This document shows positions 32,716 through 42,883 of a DNA stretch of 64,000 bases, piece after piece. Positions within the stretch are counted from its first letter, which is position 1. Each line of letters opens with the position of its first letter. The DNA is from Gliomastix tumulicola (Eukaryota > Ascomycota > Sordariomycetes > Hypocreales > Bionectriaceae), in assembly GCA_001599755.1 (NCBI GenBank), contig BCHX01000004.1:1488001-1552000 (forward strand). The letters are read 5' to 3'. The notes beneath the pieces are model-generated. The model made no database searches, was not told the DNA's origin, and saw nothing but the letters and a program-made list of their open reading frames with translations. Made by a program: the position numbers and the translations under genes.

Positions 32716-33695
32716 CTAGGCGCCCTTGGGAGGAGACTGGACCTGGCCGGGGCCCTTGTAGCCTTCGGAGGTGATACCGGTGAGGGGGTCGGACTTTTGC
32801 TCCTGTATTTTGCGTGTCTCGTTAGCAGACTGCCTACTGTGTAGTTGGTCACTGGCGGTCCGGGACTGACCTTGAGGATCTCGTTGGAAGCCTCCTGCCA
32901 CTCCTTAGTCATGGTGTAAGGAGCAGGCTTGGCGGCAAGACGGATGGCACCGAAGATGGCAACGCTGGCACCGACACCAGCGATGACACCCCAGAAGATG
33001 CGGCCGTTGGTACCGGGGGGGTCCTGGGCACGGGGGCCGTGGGGACCGAAGGCAATCCAGTAGGCTGTCAATTGAACGCACGAGTTAGCCAGAACTATTC
33101 AGCTCAGGGGATTATCTGTGATAGACGGGTTCTGGCGCCTGCGCAGGCAGCTGTGGAATGTGGCGTGGTGGCAGCTCGAGGGAGGTCTGTTGTGGTGGTG
33201 GGTCCCGAACATGGCCCGAGATAAAGCATTGGCCTATGATGAGCCAGCTATTGCCATGACCCGAGGGCGTGTCACAGCCGGTCAGGGCCAAAACTGGCAA
33301 AATGTGACGGTATCCCGGGTCTTGCAATTGATGCAGCACTGTTGTTACGAGCAATTGACCTCGTAGCGAGCAGTCGCAGACCAACAGATCTCCCATCTCG
33401 TGCACGGCAGGGGAAACAGAGGGCAGAGAAGGGGGTAAAGAAAAATTGGGCTTCAAAAGCACGCACCGGCCTTCTGCTCCTGGATCGTTAGCTCCGACCA
33501 GCTACCCTTCATGCGGTCGCGCAGGGCCATCCAGAGGTCGGCCTGCTCCTGAAGGGGCATCCCCTCCCATCGCTTCTCAATGTTGGCGAGCGTCGGCTTC
33601 GAGATGGCGTGGACGGTGGAGGCGGCTCGGGTCAAGGGGACGTTGCTGCGCACCATGCCATTGCGCAGCAGGTTTGTCGCCGAGGTGCGCAGCAT
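32716..33695 (-). CDS. cox5: Cytochrome c oxidase subunit IV / Cox5
   Basis: Predicted 169 aa from three exons (33695-33467, 33064-32871, 32802-32716; introns of 402 and 68 nt; phases 1 and 0). It is a nuclear-encoded structural subunit of respiratory complex IV in the inner membrane. The presequence is Arg-rich and acid-free to about residue 30. The matrix domain follows: LANIEKRWEGMPLQEQADLW and GSWSELTIQEQKAAYWIAFGPHGPR. A single membrane helix comes next (FWGVIAGVGASVAIFGAIRL), and the tail contains PYTMTKEWQEASNE. Length and layout match the family closely. The first intron is about five times longer than most in this window and has no gene-like content. An E-box element at 33904-33917 matches one upstream of ATP2. 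Confidence 0.95.
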
Positions 33696-34446
33696 CTTGG
33701 TGATCGTGTGGAAGAGGAGGGGAAAAGAGAAAAAGATTAAGAGAGTGAAGGGCGGACGAGGCGAGTGGCTCGAGGCGTCGTGATTCGGGTGGGAGACAGC
33801 TTCGTCGGTTTGAGGTTTTTCGGGGGTGGAATTGGAGGTCGGACGATTTCGCCTGGGTACAGCTCGGCAAGGTGAGCGGATGACTAAGCGTGATGAGAGC
33901 CGGCCAAAGTCACGTGGGACCCTGGCCATGACCAAAGTGGCCTGATGTCGGGACTAGTGGCGAACTGGTGATCATTTTGCTCGATGAGTTGACCTTTGCG
34001 GAAGACAACATTGGACCGAAAAGAGACAGATATACGGGTACTTGTGAAGGGAAACTGATTGGCCCGCTTGAAGAAGCCGTGCTTCGTTCTCTCACGTCTG
34101 GCGGGTGGAAGGAAGGGATAGGGGCGGGTGGTGACCCCAGAGGTCAGATCGAAATTTAGTCTTGAACACAACTTCAGTTTATTGCTGTCGGTCGCCCTTC
34201 ATGACTGTCTCTAAGGCTCTGGGAATGATTCGCTAGTGTCGCGTCCTATCCTCTTCCTCTTGGCGGCCATTTCGAGGCTAATCGTGACATCACAGGCAGC
34301 TCGAGCTGGAGGGAGCGTCTAGCTACTGACCTCAAGGACCATCGCCGCTTCTCACACGACCTCAGTCGGTATTCATAAATAGGGTGTGATGATATACATG
34401 GTTTTCGTGTTGATACATGGTGCAAGCATAGCCCTGCTCTGGTTGT
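33696..34446. other. Cox5 promoter and 3' flank of the microprotein gene
   Basis: This 0.75-kb region separates two minus-strand genes. Apart from the E-box element nothing is recognised. Confidence 0.55.
33904..33917 (-). promoter_or_regulatory. CCACGTGACTTTGG element upstream of Cox5
   Basis: In gene orientation this is CCACGTGACTTTGG, 209-222 nt upstream of the Cox5 ATG. It differs at one position from the element upstream of ATP2 and has the same orientation. Shared regulation of two respiratory-chain genes is inferred. Confidence 0.5.
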
Positions 34447-34779
34447 CTATCTTGATGGCTCTTGTGACTTTGGCTTGGGAGGTGCAGCTGTTGGAGGTCT
34501 GAACGTCATGTGTGAGCATGCAGGACTCTACTGGATTCGGTGTACGAAATACTCACTGTATAGTCTGACCCTTGTTCTGTGCTGCTTGGTTGGCAAAATA
34601 TGGCTGAAAGGTATACCATCCTAAGAGCGATCCGAGATCAGCATTTTTTCTTCGATATCTTTGGGATGCATGGAATCTGCGGACGGTTGAGAGAACAGTC
34701 AAATGTCGGGCAACTGACCTCCAGTGACGCCGCAGAAAAGCGCCAATGCAAGAGGCAGACTCCTTTCGAATGCACTCAT
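34447..34779 (-). CDS. 58-residue single-pass membrane microprotein, PIGBOS1-like
   Basis: This three-exon gene is too short for ordinary ORF calling: 34779-34719 (61 nt), 34620-34557 (64 nt) and 34498-34447 (52 nt). The introns are 34718-34621 (GTCAGT...TAG) and 34556-34499 (GTGAGT...CAG), and all joins stay in frame. The product starts MSAFERSLPLALALFCGVTG, then GWYTFQPYFANQAA, then a hydrophilic stretch and a Pro/Lys-rich tail ending EPSR. There is one hydrophobic helix at about 8-25 and a short N terminus. The G-G-x-Y-x-F-Q-P-x-F pattern closely resembles, from memory, the human mitochondrial outer-membrane microprotein PIGBOS1, which contacts the ER. The neighbours (Cox5, Mus7) do not indicate function. 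Each unspliced exon is followed by a stop, so splicing is required. Function in fungi is unknown to me. Confidence 0.75.
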
Positions 34780-35212
34780 CTTTATATCGGCTTAATGAAG
34801 TGTAAGTGAGAGCCTTTACTTGCTGTGTCGTGATGGTGTAGTCTTTGTTCTAGGTTAGGTGATAATTATTTCGAAGTCCGGCTGCCACTGAGGCCATTTC
34901 TCTGTTTGGACGCTGTCATCCACTGAACCGACAATCTTCAGTGGACGACCCCACTGTAGAATTGGTGTGGGGTGCTTAACGCGCCCGCGACACACGCTAA
35001 AAAGAGCCGGAACGCGGGTCACAGCTTCAATGACCCCGGTCGCGTCACCAAGAATTCCAACTTCGAGATCGAATTCACGAATGCCTCGACCTTCGAAGCC
35101 GGCAAAATCTTTTCCTCCCTGCTCCTAGCTCGTCCAATCCCGCCTATTACGAGCTCGACCATGGAAATTCATACTTATACATTTGCACGCAGAACATGAC
35201 AAGCCATCGACC
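34780..35212. other. Divergent promoter region (microprotein / Mus7)
   Basis: This 433-bp stretch must hold both promoters. A GATATAAAG stretch lies directly before the microprotein ATG. No gene is seen. Confidence 0.55.
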
Positions 35213-38200
35213 ATGGTCAACTGGCGAGAATTGGGTGAGGTCCCCGATTCCGAGGAGGAGGACAATGACCTCGGCTTTGACAGCGAGGAGAGCCAGTCCC
35301 GGCTGGCGGGAGACCCTCTGCTGCCCGCAGAGAAGCAGAAGGAGAAGGAGATAGCGTCTTCAAATACAGCGAACGGGACGGATGTCTGGGATATCCCGTC
35401 CTCCCAGGAAGACGAGTTGGCACAGCCTGCCCTCACGAATCAGTTTCGACCAAGAGAGGCTCGCCCGTCAACACCCCCGCCGAGACCGCCGACCTCCTAC
35501 TCTCTCGATACCGACTCACCCTTGTCGTCATTGAGTGCTTCGTCCCCGATATTACCGCCTGTCGAAGCACTGGGTTCTCACTCTCTCCCTGGCACGCACG
35601 CCAGCCAGCCAGAGTCTCAGCTTCCTGACCAGCACCAAGAGCCTCCGAGAATCGGGTTAGACACATCACCACCTGCAAACCCCCGACTGGTCGACAATAG
35701 TGCACTTTCCCCCATCGAGTCCCGACCACCGATACAAAGCCAGATTCTCGGGCACGATGCCGAGCAGGAAGAGGCGAGGAGGGCAGCCGTCCATTATGAG
35801 CGGTCGCTGCGTACTCGGAGGCCCGAGCAGCTGAGACCCTACTTCACAGAGAGGACTCGTTTTAACAATGAGTGGAGGCAGCACGGCCTACGGCCAGTCA
35901 GGGTCACAACCGAGAACGAAGAACGCCAGCGAAGCAAGTCTCCAGAGGAGAGCTACGAGCCGGAAAGCCAAGAATCGGGTTTGCATCGCGTCGAGGATGA
36001 GAGCCAGTCATTCAACATGGACGAGGGTATGGGCAGAGTATTCGGGAATCTCGCATCGTCCTCACCAGTCTCCACGTCACCTCTCCATCGTCACCGTGGT
36101 GGCCCCAGCAGTCAATTGAGCCAGCAGACTGACGAGACGAGCGTGGCGTGGGATGATCTCCCAACCATCCAGGATCTGGCATCCAAGATTCAGAGGCCAT
36201 CTGCTACCAAACGACCCCTGAAGCGGATGAGCTCATTGACCTACTCGACAAAATCGAAGCGAAGCAAAGTGGTCAGCGAGGAAGACGTGGTTCCTGCAAA
36301 GTTCATATTCCCTCCTAGCTCGCCGCCTCGACCATTCGCTACCGCCCCCGACCCGAGCAGGCCACCTAATCAAGCGAATTCCCCCAAGCCAGACCCGTTT
36401 TCCTTCCCTGACGATGACGGTGCATTGCTTCCAGCGCCTATGGATCTCGACCAGACGCCCTCCAGAGCTGGACTTGTTCCGGTCGAAAGCTCAGAATCAG
36501 AAACCGACACACGCCGCGCTGCCTCTAGAAGAGAGAGCCATGTCATATCCTCAGATGAGAGCTCCGGCAGCGAGTCAGAAATTGTTCATCAAAATAGCAA
36601 GAGGATCAAAGGCGTCTTGCCTGCGTCATGGCTACGATTAGACCAGCATTACGGTCGCGATAAAGTTCAAAAGAAGATGGCCGGAGCGCAGAGAAACGTA
36701 TCGCCTGAACACGAGCAGAGACGCGGATTGGCACAGCGTCGTTTTATCAAGACGGCGTCCAGGACTGACGCCTTTCTGTTTGAGGACTCGGATGATGACG
36801 ATGCTCGTCCTAGCGAGCAAAGGACTACAGATGACCTGTTCCCCAATCAAACGACGCTTCCCATGGAGCCCGTGGCGATTCCGCGCCCTATTCATGATGT
36901 CCCGTCAGATAGCGAGGGTTCGATAATCGAGGAAGATGTTATCGATCGGATGCTACCTCCAAGCAAGCGCCAACTGAAGATAGCAGACTCATTTGGCCAG
37001 ACACCAAAACCGCGCAAGCCGTTAACGAAGAGAATCATAACCAAACCTCCTCGGCAGCCAAGAATCGACAACGCCCTGGGCCATCCTAGCATCGCCCCCC
37101 GCAAATCCCAACCCTCAGGCAAGACAAGACAGCCGCGATCAAAGCACCCCAACGGGCAGCGTAAGGCCTCGAAGCCGAAGGCTCCCCGGCGCCGGGCTGC
37201 ACCCCAACTCAGTATCCTCGATGTTATCGAGCCTGATGCCCCTCAGTTTCTTAAGATCGCGGCTCGGACCGCGAAACGGAGGCCTGACCAGGGACGAGGG
37301 AGCCCGAGCCGGAAGACGATACAACTCGCAACGAGAAACGACCATGTGGATGCTTGTTCGGTTCTCAACGATTGGAGAGCGGGATCCATCGCTCAGCGCC
37401 AGTCAGTTTCGACTGCTAGGAAAGCTCGACAAAGTCAACCTCGGCCACGCGCCCAGCCGCTGGGGGAGAGGCATGCGAACGCCACACCTCGCCCTAAACG
37501 GGACCTGACCTCGCTGACAGGGCCTCGGAAGCTCGCAAGACAGGTCTCTGCTAGTGGACGCGTGTCTTATGGGGCATCTCGAGGAGAGAAATCTCCTCAA
37601 AAGGCCACCTCACGGCAGCCAATTAGCACCGATAGCCGCCAGGTCTTCAAAGCTCGCCCGGCTCAACTGGAGATCGATGATGACCAACCAAGCCGATTTG
37701 CTTTTCACTCCGGCAAGAAGCTTCTTGACCGCCTCTACCACAGCAAATATGGGAGTAGCTCTACTGCTGGATCAGTGTTCTCGGAGCCCCTTTCCGAGAT
37801 TCGGCGAACTGCTGCCCACAGTACTCATGCCTATGATCAAGGGAGAACTGACGAAAGTGCGTCTACCGTATTCCCCCCTAAACCACCCAGACAGCGCAAG
37901 AAGCGGAAACCTCAGCGGGTAGATTTGGATCAGCCTCAGTATAGCCACGCGCACGACCCTTTGCCTGCAGCAAGACTGCAGCTCCTAGATGTGGATGCCT
38001 CGATCAAGCATGTCGAGGACAGCAAACTCCTGGGCCTGGGTCCATACGGCACGACATACTCGCAGCATTTCGAGATGTTCCCCTTAGACCAGGGGGTTTA
38101 CTTTCATGACTCAACGCTTCTTGGATCGGGAGCTGTCGAGACAGCTGTGAACTGGGTGACGCCCCAGCAGGACGAAGAGAGGCCAAGCGTATCCTTCATG

Positions 38201-41200
38201 CTGGAGGAAAAGATGCTGCACTGGGGTTCGTGGAACGCGCAAGTCTCGTCTGAATTCGGCATCTGTCTAGACTTCGTGTCCGAGCAGCTGAATCATCCCG
38301 GTCCCGATACTGCGTCTCGCACCCTGGTTGTATCCAACCACCTCTTCAACTATGTCACGAAGCACCTGAGCTTTAGCGGGGAGGGAGACGCGAAGTCCTT
38401 CATCACCAGGCTGCTAGACATTCTACCGAGCTTCGCCCACCGAGTTCAGACATGCAAAGAAGCATTGTCTAGCACCGACTCTGCTCTTTTACATCTGATA
38501 CCCCAGATCTTCGACCGCCTACTTTTGATAATGACATTAGCCCTGCAATTGTGCCGGGGCGACCCGTCCACGATAAGCGAGCAGTTCCAGGTGGAGGATC
38601 TCCTGAAGTCTGCCGCTAAGCTGGCTATGTCTGCTCTTTACGACTGTGGACTGGGACACTTGCGCGAGCAGTATCAGAATATGACCCGGGCTCGTGTCAG
38701 AGAACGCGGCGTCAGAGATGACACACCGCTTATCCAGTCTTGGGTTATCCTAATGCAAGTCTTGGATACGGCACAGATCCTTCGAGGATCGTTCTGGGAC
38801 GTGGCACAAGACGTCTTGGTCCCTTCACGAATTACGACTAGTTACGACGTACATGATTTTGAACGTATATGGGAGGACCTGTTCACTCTCTTACCATTAA
38901 CCGAGTTTGATAGCGCCGGCGTGCTGGCCAATGGCCGACGCCATGAGATTGTCAAGGATGGATGGACAATTCCCCTGAAGCTGCTCCGGAGGATATTCGA
39001 CATTTATAGCAAGGATAGTCGTCAACACCCTAGCTTCAACAACTACTGCAGGGCCATTCTCGGGCGGTGCCACTACCTCGTCGAGCAATGGGGCTGGCGC
39101 AGGTGTTCCGCCGTTGTTGGCCAGATCTTCGACTTCTTCGGCTCGCATAATCTAGCACACCTCCGGAACGAGGAATTCTACGACTCACCGCAATTTCTCC
39201 ATGATCTACCTCGACAGCCGAGCCTGTCTATCTCACCAGAGGACAGGTGCTTCCACATATTCCTGAAACTATTGGCTCTGGCTATTCGAAAACTTTCCCA
39301 GGCTGGTTTGGTAAAAGATGTTCGGAACCTGGTTGCTCGGACTGTGCCAAACCATAGCCGGCAGTTCCTCAAGGAGCAGACGATACACGAGCGTGACCTG
39401 GCAGCGCTGCGGAATCATCACGACCTCCTTTGCACGCTCTACTGGGCGACGCCATCTGACCTCCGCCCGAGCGTCGGTCTGATTGAGCGACTCGTTGTAC
39501 CAGCCAGCTCGCACAAGGAGGCGTGCCTGATCAACTTCCGAGCATGGAGCCAGTTGGCTCGATACGTCGTCTCATGTGGCGAGGCGACCACCTCTTTCAA
39601 GCCCTTCCATCTATGGCGCCAGGAGTTTTTTCAACAGATGATGCAGCAGTTTAATTCGGTAGCGCACGACATCGAGCAGCAGTTCAAGGGCCTCTCCAAG
39701 GACGTCAGCAAGTCCATCAGCGAGGACATGATCAGCATCATGGTAACGACCAACAGAGCTGCCATTCAGGACGTGGTGTATTTCGCAGTGGCTGCGTCTC
39801 TGGATGTCATCAAGCACGCACCCGACCTGGAGGCGGCCATGTTCTCCCTGAGCACGTCGCAGCTCCAGCAAGTCTTCAAGCACTTCTCCAATACCCATCC
39901 AGAGCTGGATTGGGCGACTCTCCGTGGGTGCCTGAGTATCCTGGACGTTTTCCTCTCGCACGTGGATGAGTTCAAGGATAACGAGGAGAGCCAGCAGAGC
40001 GAGAGCCGGGTCCTTGACTCGGCGCAGGCGGACGATGCCCTGCTCACGCTAGATCATGACGTTGCTGAGAGCTTCTTCGCCATGGTCCGGACTGTTCTGT
40101 CTGGCGGTGAGCAAAAGAGGTTAAGCTTGTCAGCAACGGCGGACAGGGCCTCATGTGTCGAACAAGTTATTGTCCTCGGTGCTCGACTCGTGGTTAGATT
40201 CACCGGTGCGGGCGTCATGTCACTCGCTGACGTGTTTGGACGCAAGAAGTACGGACTCTTCCAGGATGTCCCGCACAGACTCGGTCTCGACCAAAGGAGG
40301 TATCTTACGCTGTTCATCGCAACGTTATTGGAGCATGGATTTAACTCCTTTAATGCATCCTCGGCCTCCTTCTCCCTGCTGGACTTGTGGGTTCTGTCCC
40401 TCGTCAAGCCGAGACAGGCGTTGGCGTATGAGAACAGACTGGCAGAGCAACTGGTCCGTCGCGGGGAGAAATTTGTGCCAGAAGCTGCAGGAAGTCTCGC
40501 AATTACTCCAGCCTACCACACCAACCGGGATATGTTCGAGTTTGCCATCTTAACTATGCGCAGGGACATTCGTGACGCCGGACCCTCGCTCAAGAAGATC
40601 CTCATACAAGAGTACGGCAAGACGCTCCGACTTGTGATGGAGCAAGTCAGAAACGACCTCAAGACAACAGTCGACGAGAATCTGGCAGAGCATCCCCGCT
40701 ACGTGAGCTTTGTTCATGACATTGTGGCGCTCATCAGGGAGCACGGGGGCGACGTGTGTCAGGTGGACGTCTTTTTCTACCAGATCAGCAAGGAATACTC
40801 GCCTTCGGCCGAGGACCCGCAACTCCTTGTGGCGGGCATGATGTCCTACGGCATGGGGCTGTCTGAGGGCGATGTCAGGGCCGGCCACGAGCTCTTCTTC
40901 TTCCTGTACAACAACGTCAAGCAGGCTCTAAACACTGACAGGCTCGGTGATGAGGTGCGGTTCCTCCAGAAGGGGATGAAGGGGAACGGCGCTGTCTTCC
41001 AGTTTGTGCTTGGAAAGCTGCTTCCGGCAGTGATACAAGCTGTTGTTGCTATTCTTCACGGAGAAGAGGGAGAGAGGTACACAAAGCTCATATCACCGCT
41101 GCTAGATGTGTATGTTGAGGCACTACGGGCGATCCTGGCTGGTGACATTGCGCCAAAACAACTGACGGCTGATGAGTGCCGGCCGATGTTGGCTGCACTG

Positions 41201-41863
41201 AGAGCCGCCTTTGAGGGACTCGCAGGCATTGGAGCTCACAGCGGGCTGCTCAGCGACGAGAAGCTTCACGTGGCGGTGCAGCTCTACCAGATGACGAACA
41301 TCATGTGGCCGTCAGTCTACATGATGATGGTGAACGCTGATACCTCCTCGCCGTCATGGGACAAAGTCTACCGACTTTTACAGTACTGCGGTAGCTTCAA
41401 CCAGCTGAAAGAGTCTAGTCTGGCCGAGGCTGTCGATCTAGGTATTACGCAACTCGATGCCAATGTCTTCCTCGGTATCAAGCGAGCGGACTATGTGGAG
41501 CCACCCCGGACTTCAGCTGAGGACAAGAGAGACGAACAGTACATTGCTAGCTTCGCGCAGAGCATCACAGCCGACGTTAAGAGGAGCTGGGTCGTGACGG
41601 AGGCGGGGCGCATCAGTACCCAGCAGACACCCGGAAGGGCACTTGGCGGCACACAAGCCACGATGACTCCATCCACGCAGGTCACGGCCACGCAGGGGAT
41701 CGGCAGACGGGGGTGGGGGGAGGGCGACGTCGTTCGCGAGCTGTACGACTGCGTGAGAGAGTGGAATCACTGGTGGCGGAGAGTATATGGCGGAGACGAT
41801 GTAGATATGACGAGGAAGGGCAGGATAGAGAGGGCTGTGGCGGCGGTGCAGCCGTACTTCTGA
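35213..41863 (+). CDS. mus7: Mus7/MMS22 family DNA-repair protein
   Basis: Intronless, 2216 aa. Mms22 (S. cerevisiae) and Mus7 (S. pombe) act in replication-fork repair and recombination after alkylation damage. In yeast Mms22 is the substrate adaptor of the Rtt101 cullin ligase. The N-terminal block WRELGEVPDSEEED matches the start typical of fungal members. The first about 900 residues are disordered and rich in Ser/Pro and basic residues, with several bipartite-like basic stretches (KRIITKPPRQPR, PKAPRRR). From about 980 to the C terminus the protein is helical and ordered (LGPYGTTYSQHFEMFPLDQGVYFH onward), as in the Mus7/MMS22 domain. A TTG-initiated extension is open upstream, but the ATG at 35213 is the clear start. 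It is the longest uninterrupted frame in the window. Confidence 0.9.
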   Translation: MVNWRELGEVPDSEEEDNDLGFDSEESQSRLAGDPLLPAEKQKEKEIASSNTANGTDVWDIPSSQEDELAQPALTNQFRPREARPSTPPPRPPTSYSLDTDSPLSSLSASSPILPPVEALGSHSLPGTHASQPESQLPDQHQEPPRIGLDTSPPANPRLVDNSALSPIESRPPIQSQILGHDAEQEEARRAAVHYERSLRTRRPEQLRPYFTERTRFNNEWRQHGLRPVRVTTENEERQRSKSPEESYEPESQESGLHRVEDESQSFNMDEGMGRVFGNLASSSPVSTSPLHRHRGGPSSQLSQQTDETSVAWDDLPTIQDLASKIQRPSATKRPLKRMSSLTYSTKSKRSKVVSEEDVVPAKFIFPPSSPPRPFATAPDPSRPPNQANSPKPDPFSFPDDDGALLPAPMDLDQTPSRAGLVPVESSESETDTRRAASRRESHVISSDESSGSESEIVHQNSKRIKGVLPASWLRLDQHYGRDKVQKKMAGAQRNVSPEHEQRRGLAQRRFIKTASRTDAFLFEDSDDDDARPSEQRTTDDLFPNQTTLPMEPVAIPRPIHDVPSDSEGSIIEEDVIDRMLPPSKRQLKIADSFGQTPKPRKPLTKRIITKPPRQPRIDNALGHPSIAPRKSQPSGKTRQPRSKHPNGQRKASKPKAPRRRAAPQLSILDVIEPDAPQFLKIAARTAKRRPDQGRGSPSRKTIQLATRNDHVDACSVLNDWRAGSIAQRQSVSTARKARQSQPRPRAQPLGERHANATPRPKRDLTSLTGPRKLARQVSASGRVSYGASRGEKSPQKATSRQPISTDSRQVFKARPAQLEIDDDQPSRFAFHSGKKLLDRLYHSKYGSSSTAGSVFSEPLSEIRRTAAHSTHAYDQGRTDESASTVFPPKPPRQRKKRKPQRVDLDQPQYSHAHDPLPAARLQLLDVDASIKHVEDSKLLGLGPYGTTYSQHFEMFPLDQGVYFHDSTLLGSGAVETAVNWVTPQQDEERPSVSFMLEEKMLHWGSWNAQVSSEFGICLDFVSEQLNHPGPDTASRTLVVSNHLFNYVTKHLSFSGEGDAKSFITRLLDILPSFAHRVQTCKEALSSTDSALLHLIPQIFDRLLLIMTLALQLCRGDPSTISEQFQVEDLLKSAAKLAMSALYDCGLGHLREQYQNMTRARVRERGVRDDTPLIQSWVILMQVLDTAQILRGSFWDVAQDVLVPSRITTSYDVHDFERIWEDLFTLLPLTEFDSAGVLANGRRHEIVKDGWTIPLKLLRRIFDIYSKDSRQHPSFNNYCRAILGRCHYLVEQWGWRRCSAVVGQIFDFFGSHNLAHLRNEEFYDSPQFLHDLPRQPSLSISPEDRCFHIFLKLLALAIRKLSQAGLVKDVRNLVARTVPNHSRQFLKEQTIHERDLAALRNHHDLLCTLYWATPSDLRPSVGLIERLVVPASSHKEACLINFRAWSQLARYVVSCGEATTSFKPFHLWRQEFFQQMMQQFNSVAHDIEQQFKGLSKDVSKSISEDMISIMVTTNRAAIQDVVYFAVAASLDVIKHAPDLEAAMFSLSTSQLQQVFKHFSNTHPELDWATLRGCLSILDVFLSHVDEFKDNEESQQSESRVLDSAQADDALLTLDHDVAESFFAMVRTVLSGGEQKRLSLSATADRASCVEQVIVLGARLVVRFTGAGVMSLADVFGRKKYGLFQDVPHRLGLDQRRYLTLFIATLLEHGFNSFNASSASFSLLDLWVLSLVKPRQALAYENRLAEQLVRRGEKFVPEAAGSLAITPAYHTNRDMFEFAILTMRRDIRDAGPSLKKILIQEYGKTLRLVMEQVRNDLKTTVDENLAEHPRYVSFVHDIVALIREHGGDVCQVDVFFYQISKEYSPSAEDPQLLVAGMMSYGMGLSEGDVRAGHELFFFLYNNVKQALNTDRLGDEVRFLQKGMKGNGAVFQFVLGKLLPAVIQAVVAILHGEEGERYTKLISPLLDVYVEALRAILAGDIAPKQLTADECRPMLAALRAAFEGLAGIGAHSGLLSDEKLHVAVQLYQMTNIMWPSVYMMMVNADTSSPSWDKVYRLLQYCGSFNQLKESSLAEAVDLGITQLDANVFLGIKRADYVEPPRTSAEDKRDEQYIASFAQSITADVKRSWVVTEAGRISTQQTPGRALGGTQATMTPSTQVTATQGIGRRGWGEGDVVRELYDCVREWNHWWRRVYGGDDVDMTRKGRIERAVAAVQPYF

Positions 41864-42577
41864 TTGGGCGTTTTGGATGCATGGGATGGGATCAGCCTTG
41901 TGATTGTTTTTGTGAAAACCTATAGTATAGCAAGCAGTGTCGGAAAACGACGAAGTGAATTGACTGAGTAAGCTGGAATTTAGCGGATGAAGCCGCCCGT
42001 GATGCGCCGTTCAGTGCCTCCTGCTATTCCCGCGGCGGAGAGTCTCGCTTGGGCATCGGAGCTCGCCGAGCACCTAAAATCCAGCCCCTAATCCGACAAT
42101 TCCTCGTCCCCTCGTCCCCCCCTCGTCCGTCTCTGCGCCGCAATGACATGATGCCACTTTCCCCGTAAAAGCGTAAACATGACGGATCGGACGTCTTGGT
42201 GGTCTATCATATGATCTGTCCCGTTTCTGCGTCGAGGCTGCATTCGACCGTGGGAGCGGGAATCACGCCACTGATCCCTGTTGCCGCCTGGCATTCCCGG
42301 TGAGCTGGGTTTGGCCATCACACCACTTCTGGGCTGCGATGAGGCTCTGGGCGTCATGGCGGGGGACGGAGGACGGAGAGGGTAGGAAGGGAAAGGAAAT
42401 ATGAGGACTATGAGGATGGTATAAAGGGTGGGAGGCGATGACGGGCGGCAGTCGTGTTTATGATCATCAGCATCAGCATCAGCATCATCAAGCGAAGCAA
42501 AGCAATACAGCACCAGTGCCAGCAAGCAATACCACAATCACATCTGCACCGCAGAACCAAATCACCCAACTACCAAA
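41864..42577. other. Intergenic region (Mus7 3' flank / small membrane protein promoter)
   Basis: It contains a CATCAG repeat-like stretch (about 42466-42489), probably in the leader of the next gene. The minus-strand open frame at 42088-42537 shows no domain and would overlap that leader, so it is not called. Confidence 0.5.
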
Positions 42578-42883
42578 ATGGTCGCTCAAGCAATCAAGCC
42601 CACCATCCCCAGGTACTACCCCCTCTACTCTAATATTTCAGATCAGTCGCTGATAATGAATAATAGGGCCCCCAGCAAGATCCTCCCCTTCATCGTCGCC
42701 ACGACCGCCGTTGCAGCCGTGGTCGGCTACGTCAACCAGCAGCTCAGCTACGAGCGCAAGGTTATGGACCAGCGGTTCGCGCAGTACAACACGCCGAAGA
42801 GCGAGGAGGCGAGGCGGAAGACATTCGAGGGCGCTGAGGGCGAGGATCCCAGGAAGAGCGCTTTCAACGTGCTCGGGTGGTGA
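42578..42883 (+). CDS. Small single-helix membrane protein of unknown function
   Basis: Predicted 83 aa from two exons (42578-42612, 42667-42883). The 54-nt phase-2 intron has a GTACTA donor, a GCTGATAAT-like branch region and a TAG acceptor. Splicing gives MVAQAIKPTIPRAPSKILPF, then a hydrophobic helix (about 18-38, IVATTAVAAVVGYVNQQL) and a charged, helical tail (YERKVMDQRFAQYNT, SEEARRKTFEG) ending VLGW. The intron is a multiple of three and has no in-frame stop, so an unspliced mRNA would encode a 101-aa version with 18 extra residues. The basic, acid-free N terminus and single helix would suit a mitochondrial inner-membrane protein. I do not recognise the family. Confidence 0.75.
   Translation: MVAQAIKPTIPRYYPLYSNISDQSLIMNNRAPSKILPFIVATTAVAAVVGYVNQQLSYERKVMDQRFAQYNTPKSEEARRKTFEGAEGEDPRKSAFNVLGW

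Noticed and set aside
42088..42537. 149-codon minus-strand frame between Mus7 and the small membrane protein
   Set aside because: It overlaps the probable leader and promoter of the plus-strand gene. The apparent N-terminal hydrophobic stretch and His/Asp repeats come from the CATCAG tract. There is no domain.
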